Shown here: positions 35,063-47,846 of the stretch, in pieces
How the letters are laid out: every line of letters begins with the position of its first letter
Position numbering within the stretch: the first letter of the stretch is position 1
Assembly: GCA_025200525.1 (NCBI GenBank)
Contig: CM045762.1
Span: forward strand, 124,439,752-124,503,751
From: Camellia lanceoleosa
Taxonomy: Eukaryota > Streptophyta > Magnoliopsida > Ericales > Theaceae
Direction: 5' to 3'
Length of the DNA stretch: 64,000 bases
Notes under the pieces: model-generated
Told to the model about the DNA's origin: nothing
The model's database searches: none
Seen by the model: only the letters and a program-made list of their open reading frames with translations
Made by a program: the position numbers and the translations under genes

Positions 35063-35989
35063 CTAACTCCGGACCCAACAAGGGTGCATCACCCACCTCG
35101 CCCAACAAACCGGAGATCTACACGGTCGGCCATACAAGGCCTCAAATGGTGCCAAACCGATACTAGACTGAAAGCTATTGTTGTAGGCAAACTCCACCAA
35201 TGGCAAGTGCCTCTCCCACGACCCACCAAAGTCGAGAACACAACCCCGAAGCATATCCTCAAGAATCTGAATAGTACGCTCGGACTGCCCGTCAGTCTGA
35301 GGATGATAAGCCGTACTAAAAGTCAACTTAGTTCCTAAAGCACTCTGCAAACTCTGCCACAACCTGGCGGTAAAACGAGGATCTCTATCTGAGACGATCG
35401 TCACTGGGACCCCGTGCAACCTCACTATGTCCCGAACATACAACTCAGCAAGATGATCTACTGAATCTCTAACTCGCATAGGAATGAAGTGCGCTGACTT
35501 CGTCAACCGGTCTACTACTACCCAAATAGCATCACTACCCCGCTGAGTCTTCGGAAGACCCACAACAAAGTCCATAGTGACATGCTCCCACTTCCACTCG
35601 GCAATAGGCAAGGGTTGCAACAAACCCGCTGGCCTCTGATGCTCGGCCTTCACTTGCTGACAAGTAAGGCACCTAGATACGAAAGCTGCCACATCTCTCT
35701 TCATACCCCGCCACCAAAACTGGCGACCCAAATCCTGATACATCTTAGTACCTCCTGGATGCACCGCAAGGCGCGAATGATGAAACTCTCGGAGTACCTC
35801 CTCTCGACAAGACTCCGGCACAAACAAACGGTCTCGGTATCTCACACTCAGGTCGGGATACACCGTCAAACCCTTCTCAACCTTCCCATTAGAAATCTTC
35901 TCTCGGAGAGATTCTACCTCAAGATTACCCTCCGAGCCTCTAACACTCGAGTCACAAGTGTAGGTCATGACAACAGAAAACAAGGTCAA
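35063..35989 (-). pseudogene. GYP-2 integrase core
   Basis: One open frame carries HHCC ([11 protein letters not shown]...CLTCQQVK), the first Asp in [11 protein letters not shown], the second in VSDRDPRFT and the third acidic residue in [15 protein letters not shown]. The full D,D,E triad of the integrase is therefore present here, unlike in GYP-1. The frame is lost after [16 protein letters not shown], near 35100, by a small indel. Confidence 0.9.
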
Positions 35990-36387
35990 GTTTCAGCGGA
36001 TTCGCCCAGATGCAAATCAAACTCCCCAACCGCACCTAACATCTCCCACTTGATGGCTATACTAGCTAAGTCACCAACAGATTTCCTGCTAAGGGCATCA
36101 GCCACAACATTGGCCTTCCCCGGATGATAGTGCAACTCGAAGTCATAATCCTCAATGAACTCCATCCACCTCCTCTGCCTCAAATTCAAGTCTTTCTGTG
36201 TGAACAGATATTTCAGACTCTTATGATCCGAGAATACCTCGAACTTCTCACCATAAAGATAATGCCTCCAAATCTTCAAAGCAAATATCACAGCTGCTAA
36301 TTCTAAATCATGCGTAGGGTAATTCTTCTCATGAATTTTTAACTGACGTGAGCCATAGGCAACCACTTTCCCTTCTTGCATCAACAC
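35986..36387 (-). pseudogene. GYP-2 RNase H
   Basis: The frame reads [60 protein letters not shown] and [18 protein letters not shown], the standard Ty3/gypsy RNase H. It would degrade RNA in the RNA-DNA hybrid. Its start is separated from the reverse transcriptase by frame breaks at about 36390-36570. Confidence 0.9.
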
Positions 36388-36576
36388 ACAACCCAGACCC
36401 TCTCGTGAGGCGTCACAAGAACAGATAACCCAACCCTCTCCGAATAATCAAGACCGGAGCGGTGGTCAATCTAACCTTCAACTCCTGAAACGACTTTTCA
36501 CAAGTCTCACTCCATACAAATTTGACTCCCTTCCGAGTCAACCTAGTCAACGGTGAAGCTAACCTGGAGAAATCCT

Positions 36577-37268
36577 TCACAAACCGACGGTAATACCCAC
36601 TAATCCCGTAAAATCATGGATCTCAAACACACTCTTAGGCTGTGCCCAATCTTGCACTTCCTCGGTCTTGGATGTATCAACAGACACCCCTTCCCCAGAA
36701 ACTACATGGCCCAAGAACTTCACCTCTTTTAGCCAGAACTCACACTTTCCGAACTTACCATAAAGCTTATGGGCTCTAAGTAACTCTAGCACCACTCTCA
36801 AGTGTGCCTCGTGCTCCTCCTCTGAAGGTGAATAAATCAGAATGTCGTCCACGAAGACGACCACAAAACGATCTAAGAATTCCCGGAAGATCCGGTTCAT
36901 CAAATCCATAAACATCGCCGTGCATTGGTGAGGCCAAACGGCATCACCAGAAACTCATAGTGGCCATACCGCGTACGGAATGCCGTCTTTGGAATATCCT
37001 CCTCCCTGACTCTCAACTGATGATAACCCGATCTCAAGTCTATCTTAGAGAAACAACGAGAACCCTTCAACTGGTCAAACAAATCATCTATACGAGGCAT
37101 AGGGTACTTATTCTTAACCGTAGTCGATTCAATTTCCTAATCTATACACGCCTCAAAGCACCACCTTTCTTCTTAGCGAATAGGGCCGGTGCTCCCCATG
37201 GCGTAAACACTAGGGCGAATATAGCCCTTATCTAGCAACTCACGAGTTGAACCTTCAACTCAACTAAC
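36577..37268 (-). pseudogene. GYP-2 reverse transcriptase
   Basis: Two overlapping frames. 37100-36900 has [20 protein letters not shown] and [11 protein letters not shown]. After a one-base break near 36915 the frame 36915-36577 carries FVDDILIYS, the catalytic motif, and KVEFLG-like [10 protein letters not shown]. The part 37101-37268 is degraded. Confidence 0.88.
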
Positions 37269-37502
37269 TCACCGGGCGAAAGCGGTAAGGTGCCATAGAA
37301 ATCGGCGCATGCGTCGCACTAAATCAATAGAGAACTCAATCTCTCGATGAGGTGGCAAACCAACAAGATCCTCGGGGAAGACGTCCGGGTACTCACAAAC
37401 CACCCTCGGTAATACAATCTGGGTCTCATCACACTTACCACCCTCAAAGCTAGCAAGTAGACCACTAAGCTCACTCCGCCCTGTGGATCGCACTCGTGGC
37501 AA
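37269..37502 (-). pseudogene. GYP-2 protease-to-RT linker
   Basis: The minus-strand frame includes [26 protein letters not shown], the well-known segment before gypsy reverse transcriptase. Confidence 0.85.
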
Positions 37503-37543
37503 ACACTACCAACCCCGCCCCCGTAAAATGGAAACGTTCTCCG

Positions 37544-37963
37544 CTAACTGCATACAACAAGTGACTCTCGACGGTAGCAATCAATAAATGCCCGGTATGA
37601 CGACAACCAGTCCATACCCAAAATAACATCGAAGCCCTTCATGGGCATAACCACAAAAGAAAAAGGGATTCTATGATCATCAACCTCTATATCACAACTC
37701 CTAACACCTTGTTTCAAAATCAATTCGCCCTGAAGTGGTGACACTACACAAATAGGAGATGCTAACTGTGCTAACTCCAACTCCAAAATAGATGCGAATG
37801 CAGCAGACACAAAAGAATGAGATGCACCCGTATCGATCAAAACACTAGCAACTGAATTGCAAAACAAGAAGGTACCTCTCACAACAGATGGAGTCGGCAC
37901 CAGATCCTCGTGATAACGATACACGCCAAATGACCTCTCGATCAACTGTTTCACCCCGAGCAC
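37544..37963 (-). pseudogene. GYP-2 aspartic protease
   Basis: Open frame with the catalytic VLIDTGASHSFVSAAFA, then MKGFDVILGMDWLSSY. Same arrangement as in GYP-1. Confidence 0.87.
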
Positions 37964-38091
37964 TAGATCACTGACCGATCGGGACGAAGAAGCCTCTGGT
38001 TGGCCTCGAGGCTCGAATCGACCGGCGGTGACTCGAGTCTACCTCGAACCAAGTAGCACCAGATAAAGCACCCAACTGTGGCAAAACCTCT

Positions 38092-39124
38092 TCATGTGCC
38101 CCTGCCGACCGTGACCGAAAAACACGATAAAGGCTGACCTCTACTCTGACTCTGGCTCTGAGATCGAGCCGAAGAAGATGCTGCTCTCTGAACTCCTCCC
38201 CTCTGAGGACAAACTAGAGACTTGTGACCCAGCTGGCCACACTTGAAACAGGTAACGTCTCCCTGACTACCCTTCCCAGAACTAGCACTCGGCACTGGAA
38301 AAGTGGATCTAGAAAACTACTCGAGGTCAGCGAGGAGTGAAACCTCTCGCCTCCCGCCATCCTCGACCGCCCCGACTCTTGGAGCCTTTCGCTTTTCTTC
38401 CTCCTCCAAGATCGCGATCTCAAGATGGGCTGCATCAACCAAACGCCTAAAATCCCTAATCATAGTTGGCACAACTCTCAATTTGAGGTCGCCTCAACTT
38501 CTTCTCGAACTCTATGCAACGGCGTTCCTCGCCGCCACTAACTCAGGTGCAAACACGACAAACTAGTAAATGAGGCCTCGAACTCACCATCGACAAACCG
38601 TTTCGCTCAAGATGGCAAACCGATCTCAACTTCTCTGAGCAATGGAGATGTACTTCACGAAAAGCATCAACAAACTCCTTCCAAGTACCTCCAATCCGAC
38701 CCTTGGTGAACTTCCACCATCGACCGCATCCCTTTCACCGAAAGATGCCAAGGTCACCTTCAACCTCGCCTTCGATGCCAAGCATCTCAAACGCTTTCGT
38801 TGTCTCGAGCCATTCGTCATTTTAAGCGGCTCGCTAGGATCACCTACAAACACGTCCGGTTGAGACCTAAGAACTCCTCTTCGTAAAAGAAGGCCCTACA
38901 TCTGTAGCAACCACCGGCCTGGAACTACAGGTTGGATTCGCGACCCTCGTAATGTCCATCGATGCGAAATGCCCTCGCTATCTCTTGGGCCAAAGTGCCC
39001 ATAAATCATCCTCTTGCTCGCCACATTGGCACGCCAACACCTCCTCGAATCGCTGAATCTCCCGGTATAGGCACTTCACGCTTAGCACGCTTACCGCCAT
39101 CGCGACCTCGCCTCGCCCCGACAT
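38092..39124 (-). pseudogene. GYP-2 Gag, heavily frame-broken
   Basis: The start ATG is at 39124-39122, aligning with the GYP-1 start. Pieces seen in different frames are VGDPSEPLK- and KVTLASF near 38750-38850 and a zinc knuckle CFKCGQLGHKSLVC at about 38255, with all four ligands kept. The matching GYP-1 stretches show that breaks often fall at CTG/CAG positions. Confidence 0.75.
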
Positions 39125-39505
39125 CCTAATAAAAGAAACAGAGACATTAGCCCTCTAAATAATGTGCCAAACTATAACACTTGCGTCTTAATACATTGGA
39201 TAACAATAAATCACTCACGTAAGCACATAATCACATAAGCACCTCGAATTTCATTCTGGATAATGACAGTCTGGCGTCACCAAAGTTCCGGTTGGAAACA
39301 ACATTGATCAAGTGCCTTTCCAACAAGACTTTCAGAGACTCAAGGTTCCCATCAATATCCCAGAAACTACATTCCATACCCACATAATCACATAAACATG
39401 TTATCAAATAAGCATGTAATCATTACACTAGGTCTCTATCAAACGAGACGACCCCATTGTGATTCTAATCACTTCCCACGTACCCAAAGTATTCGAACCC
39501 GGTAC

Positions 39506-39517
39506 GCTCTGATACCA
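39506..39517 (-). other. Primer binding site of GYP-2
   Basis: Minus strand TGGTATCAGAGC, initiator methionine tRNA complement, three bases from the 5' LTR. Confidence 0.92.
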
Positions 39518-39520
39518 AGT

Positions 39521-41485
39521 TGTAACGCCCTCAAAATGCAACCCATTAAATATAAAACAAAATATGTATTATTAAAAGAAAGCATTTTATTACACCAATC
39601 ATCCGAATCTCATGAAATGAAATACCATAATAAATGCCCTAAAGGCTTACATCTTGCCAAGCCAACACTTGGACACAATTCACTGAGTTCTAACTCAGAA
39701 ACAGATAAAGCCCTAGGCTTGAAAGATTACATTATTCAAATAAAACAAATAAAAGTAAATAAACAAATCTTCAAGTCCAATCCTCACAAGCTATGTCCTT
39801 GGAGGGAGTGAACCACCTGAACCTGAAAAATAAAGTTCCCATATAGGGTGAGCCACAGCCCAATAGAGAAATACTAAACCAATCATAAGAATTAACTAAA
39901 GTATTAGCATCTGATACATGGTTAACACATTATAATCAAATGACAATATTCATGACACGAATGTCTACACTGCCTATGACACATTGTCTATGGCACATTT
40001 TACTTTCCACCTATGGCTCAGAACCTGGCCAAATAACTCAACAGGACTTCATCTTTTATTATCATTACTTCTAATTCAACAGGAATAACAATTCAAGTTA
40101 GACCTAATCATAACAAATACACATGTTGGTATTGTATCAATCATAATCAATTCACTTCCATACTTCCCTACTGATACACATTTTAGTGATGTATCATAAC
40201 AACAATAAATAGACATATGCCTATTAATCAAGAAGCACACATAAGAGTGATGCTCGGAGTCCATCCCCTATCTCCTCCCAACAAATCCGGTTTAGAGGTC
40301 CATCCCTATCTTCCCTAAACCGTGGAGTTCATCCCCTATCTCCTCCAAACAACATGCATATGCAATGAAACACACAATTGCCATATACAACACATAATCA
40401 ATACAAGTAATGTTACGTATTAATTCAGCAGTCAATATATATATGACTCGTTTGATTATACCTAAGCCACATGCAAGGTCTACAACAATCACGACTATCC
40501 TCCACCGATAGCCCAAAAGCAGTTATTTCTAAACAAGAAATAAATACAACACATATAATCTCAATATCACAGCATTTAGTGGTTAAATTACTCAACTACA
40601 TCATTAACTTCATAATTCCCCCAATTTCAAGAATTAAACCCAATTCCATAATTTTCCCTTACATTAATTATACAAATTAATCTAAGCCAAAACCCTAAGG
40701 TTTCTCCCAAAATTACCAAACTATCCCCATATACCAAAATACTAACACTTAGGATTAAAGCGTATAAATGGAGTAGGAAATCCCTACCTCAAAGCAATGA
40801 ACCCAAAAGAAGAAGACGAAGATGTTTGCCCAAATTTCAAAGTGCTCCAAATCCAACAATGCTCAGATTAAATGGAAGCCCTCACTCTCTTTTACCTTTT
40901 TAATGAAGGAACTAGGTTAGAAACGCCCTCTAGATAGATCAAACCCAAGGAAAAGATGAGTTGAGAGAGAAAAGACTCGAAACTAGGGTTTCTGGATCAA
41001 AATTTGTGAAAAAAGACGTTTTAAAAGCTGGCCGCTGCGTTTAAATCTTTGGACAGGCTCGCTCGGCGAAGACACTGGCTCGGCGACAGACACAAGAAAG
41101 CAGACCTCGCCGGCGAAAGAAGCTCGCCGAGCCAAAGACAAACCCTTCGCTCGGCGAAGGAAAGCTCGCCGAGCCAACAAACACCGCTCTCGTGTCTAGC
41201 TTTGGGACGCAACCCTCGCTCGAGCTAAGAAAGGTTCGCTCGAGCGACAAACCAAAAAGAAGGACCTCGCTCGAGCGAAGAGAAGCTCGCTCGAGCGACC
41301 AAGCTAAAAACTGAACATCAAGAATTGGTTTCTAGACTCAACCAACCTGTAATCAACCTGCCTAAAAAATCTTATAACTAAAGAATAAGGAATCAAGGAC
41401 AACAACGACAATAATATGGCAACGAAATCCACGAAACATAAGTCCGGATACAATACTCAAATGGGAAAAGACCGGGGTCGCTATA
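39521..41485 (-). repeat. 5' LTR of GYP-2 (1,965 bp)
   Basis: Same termini as the 3' LTR. It keeps several stretches that are shortened in the 3' LTR, e.g. ACCTGAACCTG at about 39812. Element transcription would start in this copy. Confidence 0.93.
41219..41295 (-). promoter_or_regulatory. Paired CTCGAG palindrome array, GYP-2 5' LTR (clean part)
   Basis: Pairs at 41219/41239 and 41270/41290, each 20 bp apart, 190 bp from the LTR 5' end. Further cores from 41060 to 41175 are altered (CTCGGCG, CGCCGGCG). Confidence 0.85.
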
Positions 41486-41490
41486 CGGAT

Positions 41491-41954
41491 CTTTAAACCC
41501 AGTCGCCCGCTCGAGCGCCCAAATCCTTTCGGCGGCACTCACGAACTCGCCGGCGGCAAACCCCGCCGGCGTCGGATGCACACTCTCAGCACCCCGACAG
41601 ACCAAGCCCCCGCCCGAGCGGCCAATCCCCCGCTCGAGCGTCCAACACAACGCAGAGAAAAGTACTGGATGGGTGTATTCCCCGCTCGAGCGCCAAAATC
41701 CCCGCTCGAGCGTACAAGCAACAACAAGATCCCCGCTCGAGCGTCAAACTCCCCGCTCGAGCGGAAGGGTCAAAATCTGGGCAACTAGTTTTGGTTTCTT
41801 AACCCCACCAACTTTGTAACAAACACGCCCCAACACATCCTATAACTCAAATACAATATATGAAAGGACGTAAACAAGACAACAATCCACTACCAACATC
41901 CACGGACGCATGACCGGACCACTATACAATAAGGGTAAACCCGGGATCGCTATA
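41491..41954 (-). repeat. 5' LTR of GYP-1, second part
   Basis: Continues from 32185 across GYP-2 (CGGATCTTTAAACCC...) and ends GGGATCGCTATA at 41954, next to the TAACT duplication. Confidence 0.93.
41510..41761 (-). promoter_or_regulatory. Paired CTCGAG palindrome array, GYP-1 5' LTR
   Basis: Pairs 41613 (CCCGAG)/41633, 41685/41705 and 41736/41756, each 20 bp apart, plus a core at 41510. Two pairs corresponding to 24857/24877 of the other LTR read CGCCGGCG here. The array starts 193 bp from the LTR 5' end. Confidence 0.85.
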
Positions 41955-41959
41955 TAACT

Positions 41960-43416
41960 CACCTTTTCTCTTAGGTTTGATCTATTTAGAGTGCGTTTCT
42001 ACCCTAGTTGCTTTATTAAAAAGGTAGTGTGGGTCGAGGGCTTCAGTTTAATCTGAACAATCTTGGAGTTGGAGCACTTTGAGTTTGGGTCATCATCTTC
42101 GTCTTCTCTTTTTGGGTTATTTCTTCGAGGTAGGGATTTCCTACTCCAATTTATGAGTTTTGTTCTAAGTTTTGGTATTTTGATATGTTGGGGGTATTTT
42201 GGTAATTTTGGGAAAAACCCTAATTGTTTAAATAAATTGAATTGGATATTTAATTTAAGGAACATTGAGAAATTAGTTAAATTCATGAAATTGAGGAATT
42301 TATTGATTAAATAGGGTAGTTGGTTAATTTAAATCACTGGTTTATCGAATTGTTGATTTATTTATTTTCAGTCTAGAGATAACTGTTTTGGGCTATCGGT
42401 GGAGGATAGTCATGATTGTTGTAGACATTGCATGTGGATTAGGGATAACTGAAACTAATTACATTGGTTAAGTCATTAATTTTGACTGTTGAATTAATAC
42501 AAACATTACGTGTATTGATTGTTTGTTGTATATGTTATGTGCTTACATACATGTATTGGTTGAGCATTGCATATGCATATTGTGTGGGAGGAGATAGGGG
42601 ATGTACTCCACGGTTTAGGGGAAGATAGGGGATGGACCTCTAAACCGGATTTTGTTTGGGAGGAGATAGGGGGATGGACTCCGTTAGCATCACTTTTATG
42701 TGTGCTTATTTATATTGAAGTGTTTTATTGTTTGGGAGGAGATAGGGGATGGACTCCATTAGCATCACTTTTATGTGTGCTTATTTATATTGAAGTGTTT
42801 TATTGATACAACACTAAAATGTGTATCAAACTGGAAGTATGAAGTGTTTTGATGTGAGCTTGAGTCTCATTTATTATGTTGACATTGGAAGTAATGTACG
42901 GTGACATACAAATTCACTGTTATAGTTCGGCCAGGTTCTGAGCCATATTGGTAAAAAGGAAAAGTTGAATAACTAATGGAAAGTGAAACTGATAATTTAT
43001 ATTATCCATCTATTGAATGCTATTGCTTTATTCAATGCTTATTTGGTTTAGTATATTTCTACTGGGATGTGGCTCACCCTATATGGGAACATCATTTTCA
43101 GGTCCAGGTGATTCACTACCTCCAAGGACTTAGCTTGGAAGGATTTGGACAATGAAGCCTTGTCCGTAGTTATTTGTTTTTATTTGAATTACATGTAAAC
43201 ATTCAAGCCTAGGGCTTTATTTGTTTTTGAGTTAGAACTCATGTTTTTGTGTCCAAGTGTTGGCTTGGCATGATGTAAGCCCGTAGGGCATTTATTTTGG
43301 ATGTTATATGTAATGACTTTATTTAGGATACTCTGATGAATGAATTATGGTTTATTTTATTAAGTAATGCATCGTATTATTGTGTATGTTATGGGTTATA
43401 TTTTGAGGGCGTGACA
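41960..43416 (+). repeat. sLTR-A, second part
   Basis: Continues sLTR-A after GYP-1. It contains GGGCTATCGGTGGAGGATAG near 42390 and GGCCAGGTTCTGAGCC near 42930. A tandem duplication of about 80 bp (GGGAGGAGATAGGGG...GAAGTGTTTTATTG) lies at 42650-42806. The reading frame there is a repeat translation, not a gene. Confidence 0.9.
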
Positions 43417-43421
43417 CAAAC

Positions 43422-46554
<3,133 letters not shown>

Positions 46555-46765
46555 GAAATACATCTTTCACTTGTGTTGGTTGTTCCTTTGGAGTTGTAAA
46601 AGAACTTGGTTTCGTGATCCTCTGTTTTTGGAGTGTGTGTAATCTGTACTTGGTTTTTATGTTCGACCATGTTAAGGGTGATGTGAGCTGGGAAGGGACC
46701 TTCATTTTGTCCATCACCATTGGAGCTACAAATAAAAGGAGTTACAATTTCTGTGGTTAATTTTA

Positions 46766-47846
46766 TGGTTGGTTAAATTACACTAACTTCCATTAACATT
46801 TGAAGAAAATATATCAAGTCCGCAAATTTAATGCTTCCTGAAAGTTTTAATTCAAGTAACACATTTGTTTTATTTATTAGTTATTTGTTAGTTAGTTGTA
46901 TAGTTCGAGAAATGACCAAATGAATTATGGAAACAAATCAAATAAATTAAATGTAGATTGTTGTGTGAAAAGTCCGTTGACAATAAAATCATATCGAAAT
47001 AGTTGATGGTTTTGAATATGGAATAGAAGAACAGTGTAAACTTTGTAAATTCACGAGAGAAACAATGGTAAGATATCAAGATTTACGTGGTTTAACCTTA
47101 GTCTACATTCACACGTGAAAAGAATAATTCACTATCGAGAGAGAATAGTTGCTCTTGAGAGTTACAAGGTGACAAAACAATCTCTCACAAAACTTATCAC
47201 TCAAATACTTTCTTACCAAACCCAAAATCCTCTCTACTTCTGAGAGACAAGTTCTCACAAGGAGACATATAATAGATTTAGTTGAACATAATTATAGATC
47301 CCAAAGCAAAGAAGAAAGAGAGATGAGAACAAAATTTTGAACCCTCTAAAACAAGATAAAATCTCACTAAATCAAGACTTCAAAAAAGACACCAGACTAA
47401 ACAAGTTATTTTTGACAAATCCGAACAAACTATGGTGAACATATACAGATCTTCCAAGACCAAGAAATATAGATTTTTCAAAACTAATGATTACATATTT
47501 ATGATCACCAAGCAAGGAGAAAACTTCCAAAAAGAGACCTTAAGGAACTTCAAAAGCTTTACCAAAACTACTCGTTCAACTAAAAAATCAAATTGAACGA
47601 GTAGTCTTCACATATTTATAACCAAATAATTATTCTTAAAACTAACCCTAAACAAAATAGTTTTCCTATCAATCTAATTCATAATAATTAAGAAACTCTA
47701 AATTCAAAGTTTTAGAAGATCCAAATCAAGTCAAATAGATCTCCTACAAATTCAAACCAATATTGAGTGAAAAACAAGTCCAAATTTGACTCAATAACTC
47801 TTGGCACAATTCTTATTCCAATTACAAAATTAAATACCAAACTAAA
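46766..47846. other. Intergenic; possible copia-type LTR remnant
   Basis: No reading frame of note. The stretch near 47060-47300 (AGATATCAAGATTTACGTGG and ATTCACTATCGAGAGAGAA) resembles sequence often seen in plant Ty1/copia LTRs, but I cannot define ends or a target duplication. sLTR-B interrupts it at 47847. Confidence 0.3.

Larger units (their letters stand above)
32186..41485 (-). mobile_element. GYP-2, Ty3/gypsy chromovirus nested in the 5' LTR of GYP-1 (9,300 bp)
   Basis: Flanked by the perfect duplication CGGAT (32181-32185 and 41486-41490). 3' LTR 32186-34135, 5' LTR 39521-41485. Same genome plan and same LTR termini as GYP-1 but clearly a different subfamily: the LTR start reads TGTAACGCCCTCAAAATGCAACCC against ...AAAATAATGAC in GYP-1. 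It is the youngest insertion of the nest. All genes are recognisable; gag is the most damaged. Confidence 0.94.
23306..41954 (-). mobile_element. GYP-1, Ty3/gypsy chromovirus, full-length, carrying GYP-2 in its 5' LTR
   Basis: Flanked by TAACT at 23301-23305 and 41955-41959. 3' LTR 23306-25265. 5' LTR 30692-41954, minus GYP-2 and one CGGAT. The element itself is about 9.35 kb. Gene order on the minus strand is gag, protease, reverse transcriptase, RNase H, integrase and a chromodomain-like tail, which is Ty3/gypsy order. The tail and RT type fit the Tekay/Del chromovirus group. All genes have frame breaks. The LTR ends read TATAGCG...GTTACA in element orientation instead of TG...CA. Confidence 0.93.
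22723..43416 (+). mobile_element. Solo LTR sLTR-A of a gypsy family, split by GYP-1
   Basis: It starts TATAATGACCCCGG at 22723 and ends TTTTGAGGGCGTGACA at 43416. Flanks are a perfect 5-bp duplication, CAAAC at 22718-22722 and 43417-43421. Without the GYP-1 insertion (23306-41954 plus one TAACT) it measures about 2,040 bp. The left part is 22723-23305 and the right part 41960-43416. No internal region or second LTR exists, so it formed by LTR-LTR recombination before GYP-1 arrived. It is related to the LTRs of GYP-1 and GYP-2 but lies in the opposite orientation. Confidence 0.92.

Noticed and set aside
42567..42806. Frame with repeated EEIGGWTPLASLL
   Set aside because: A tandem duplication inside sLTR-A; no homologue known and it is lost in other LTR copies.
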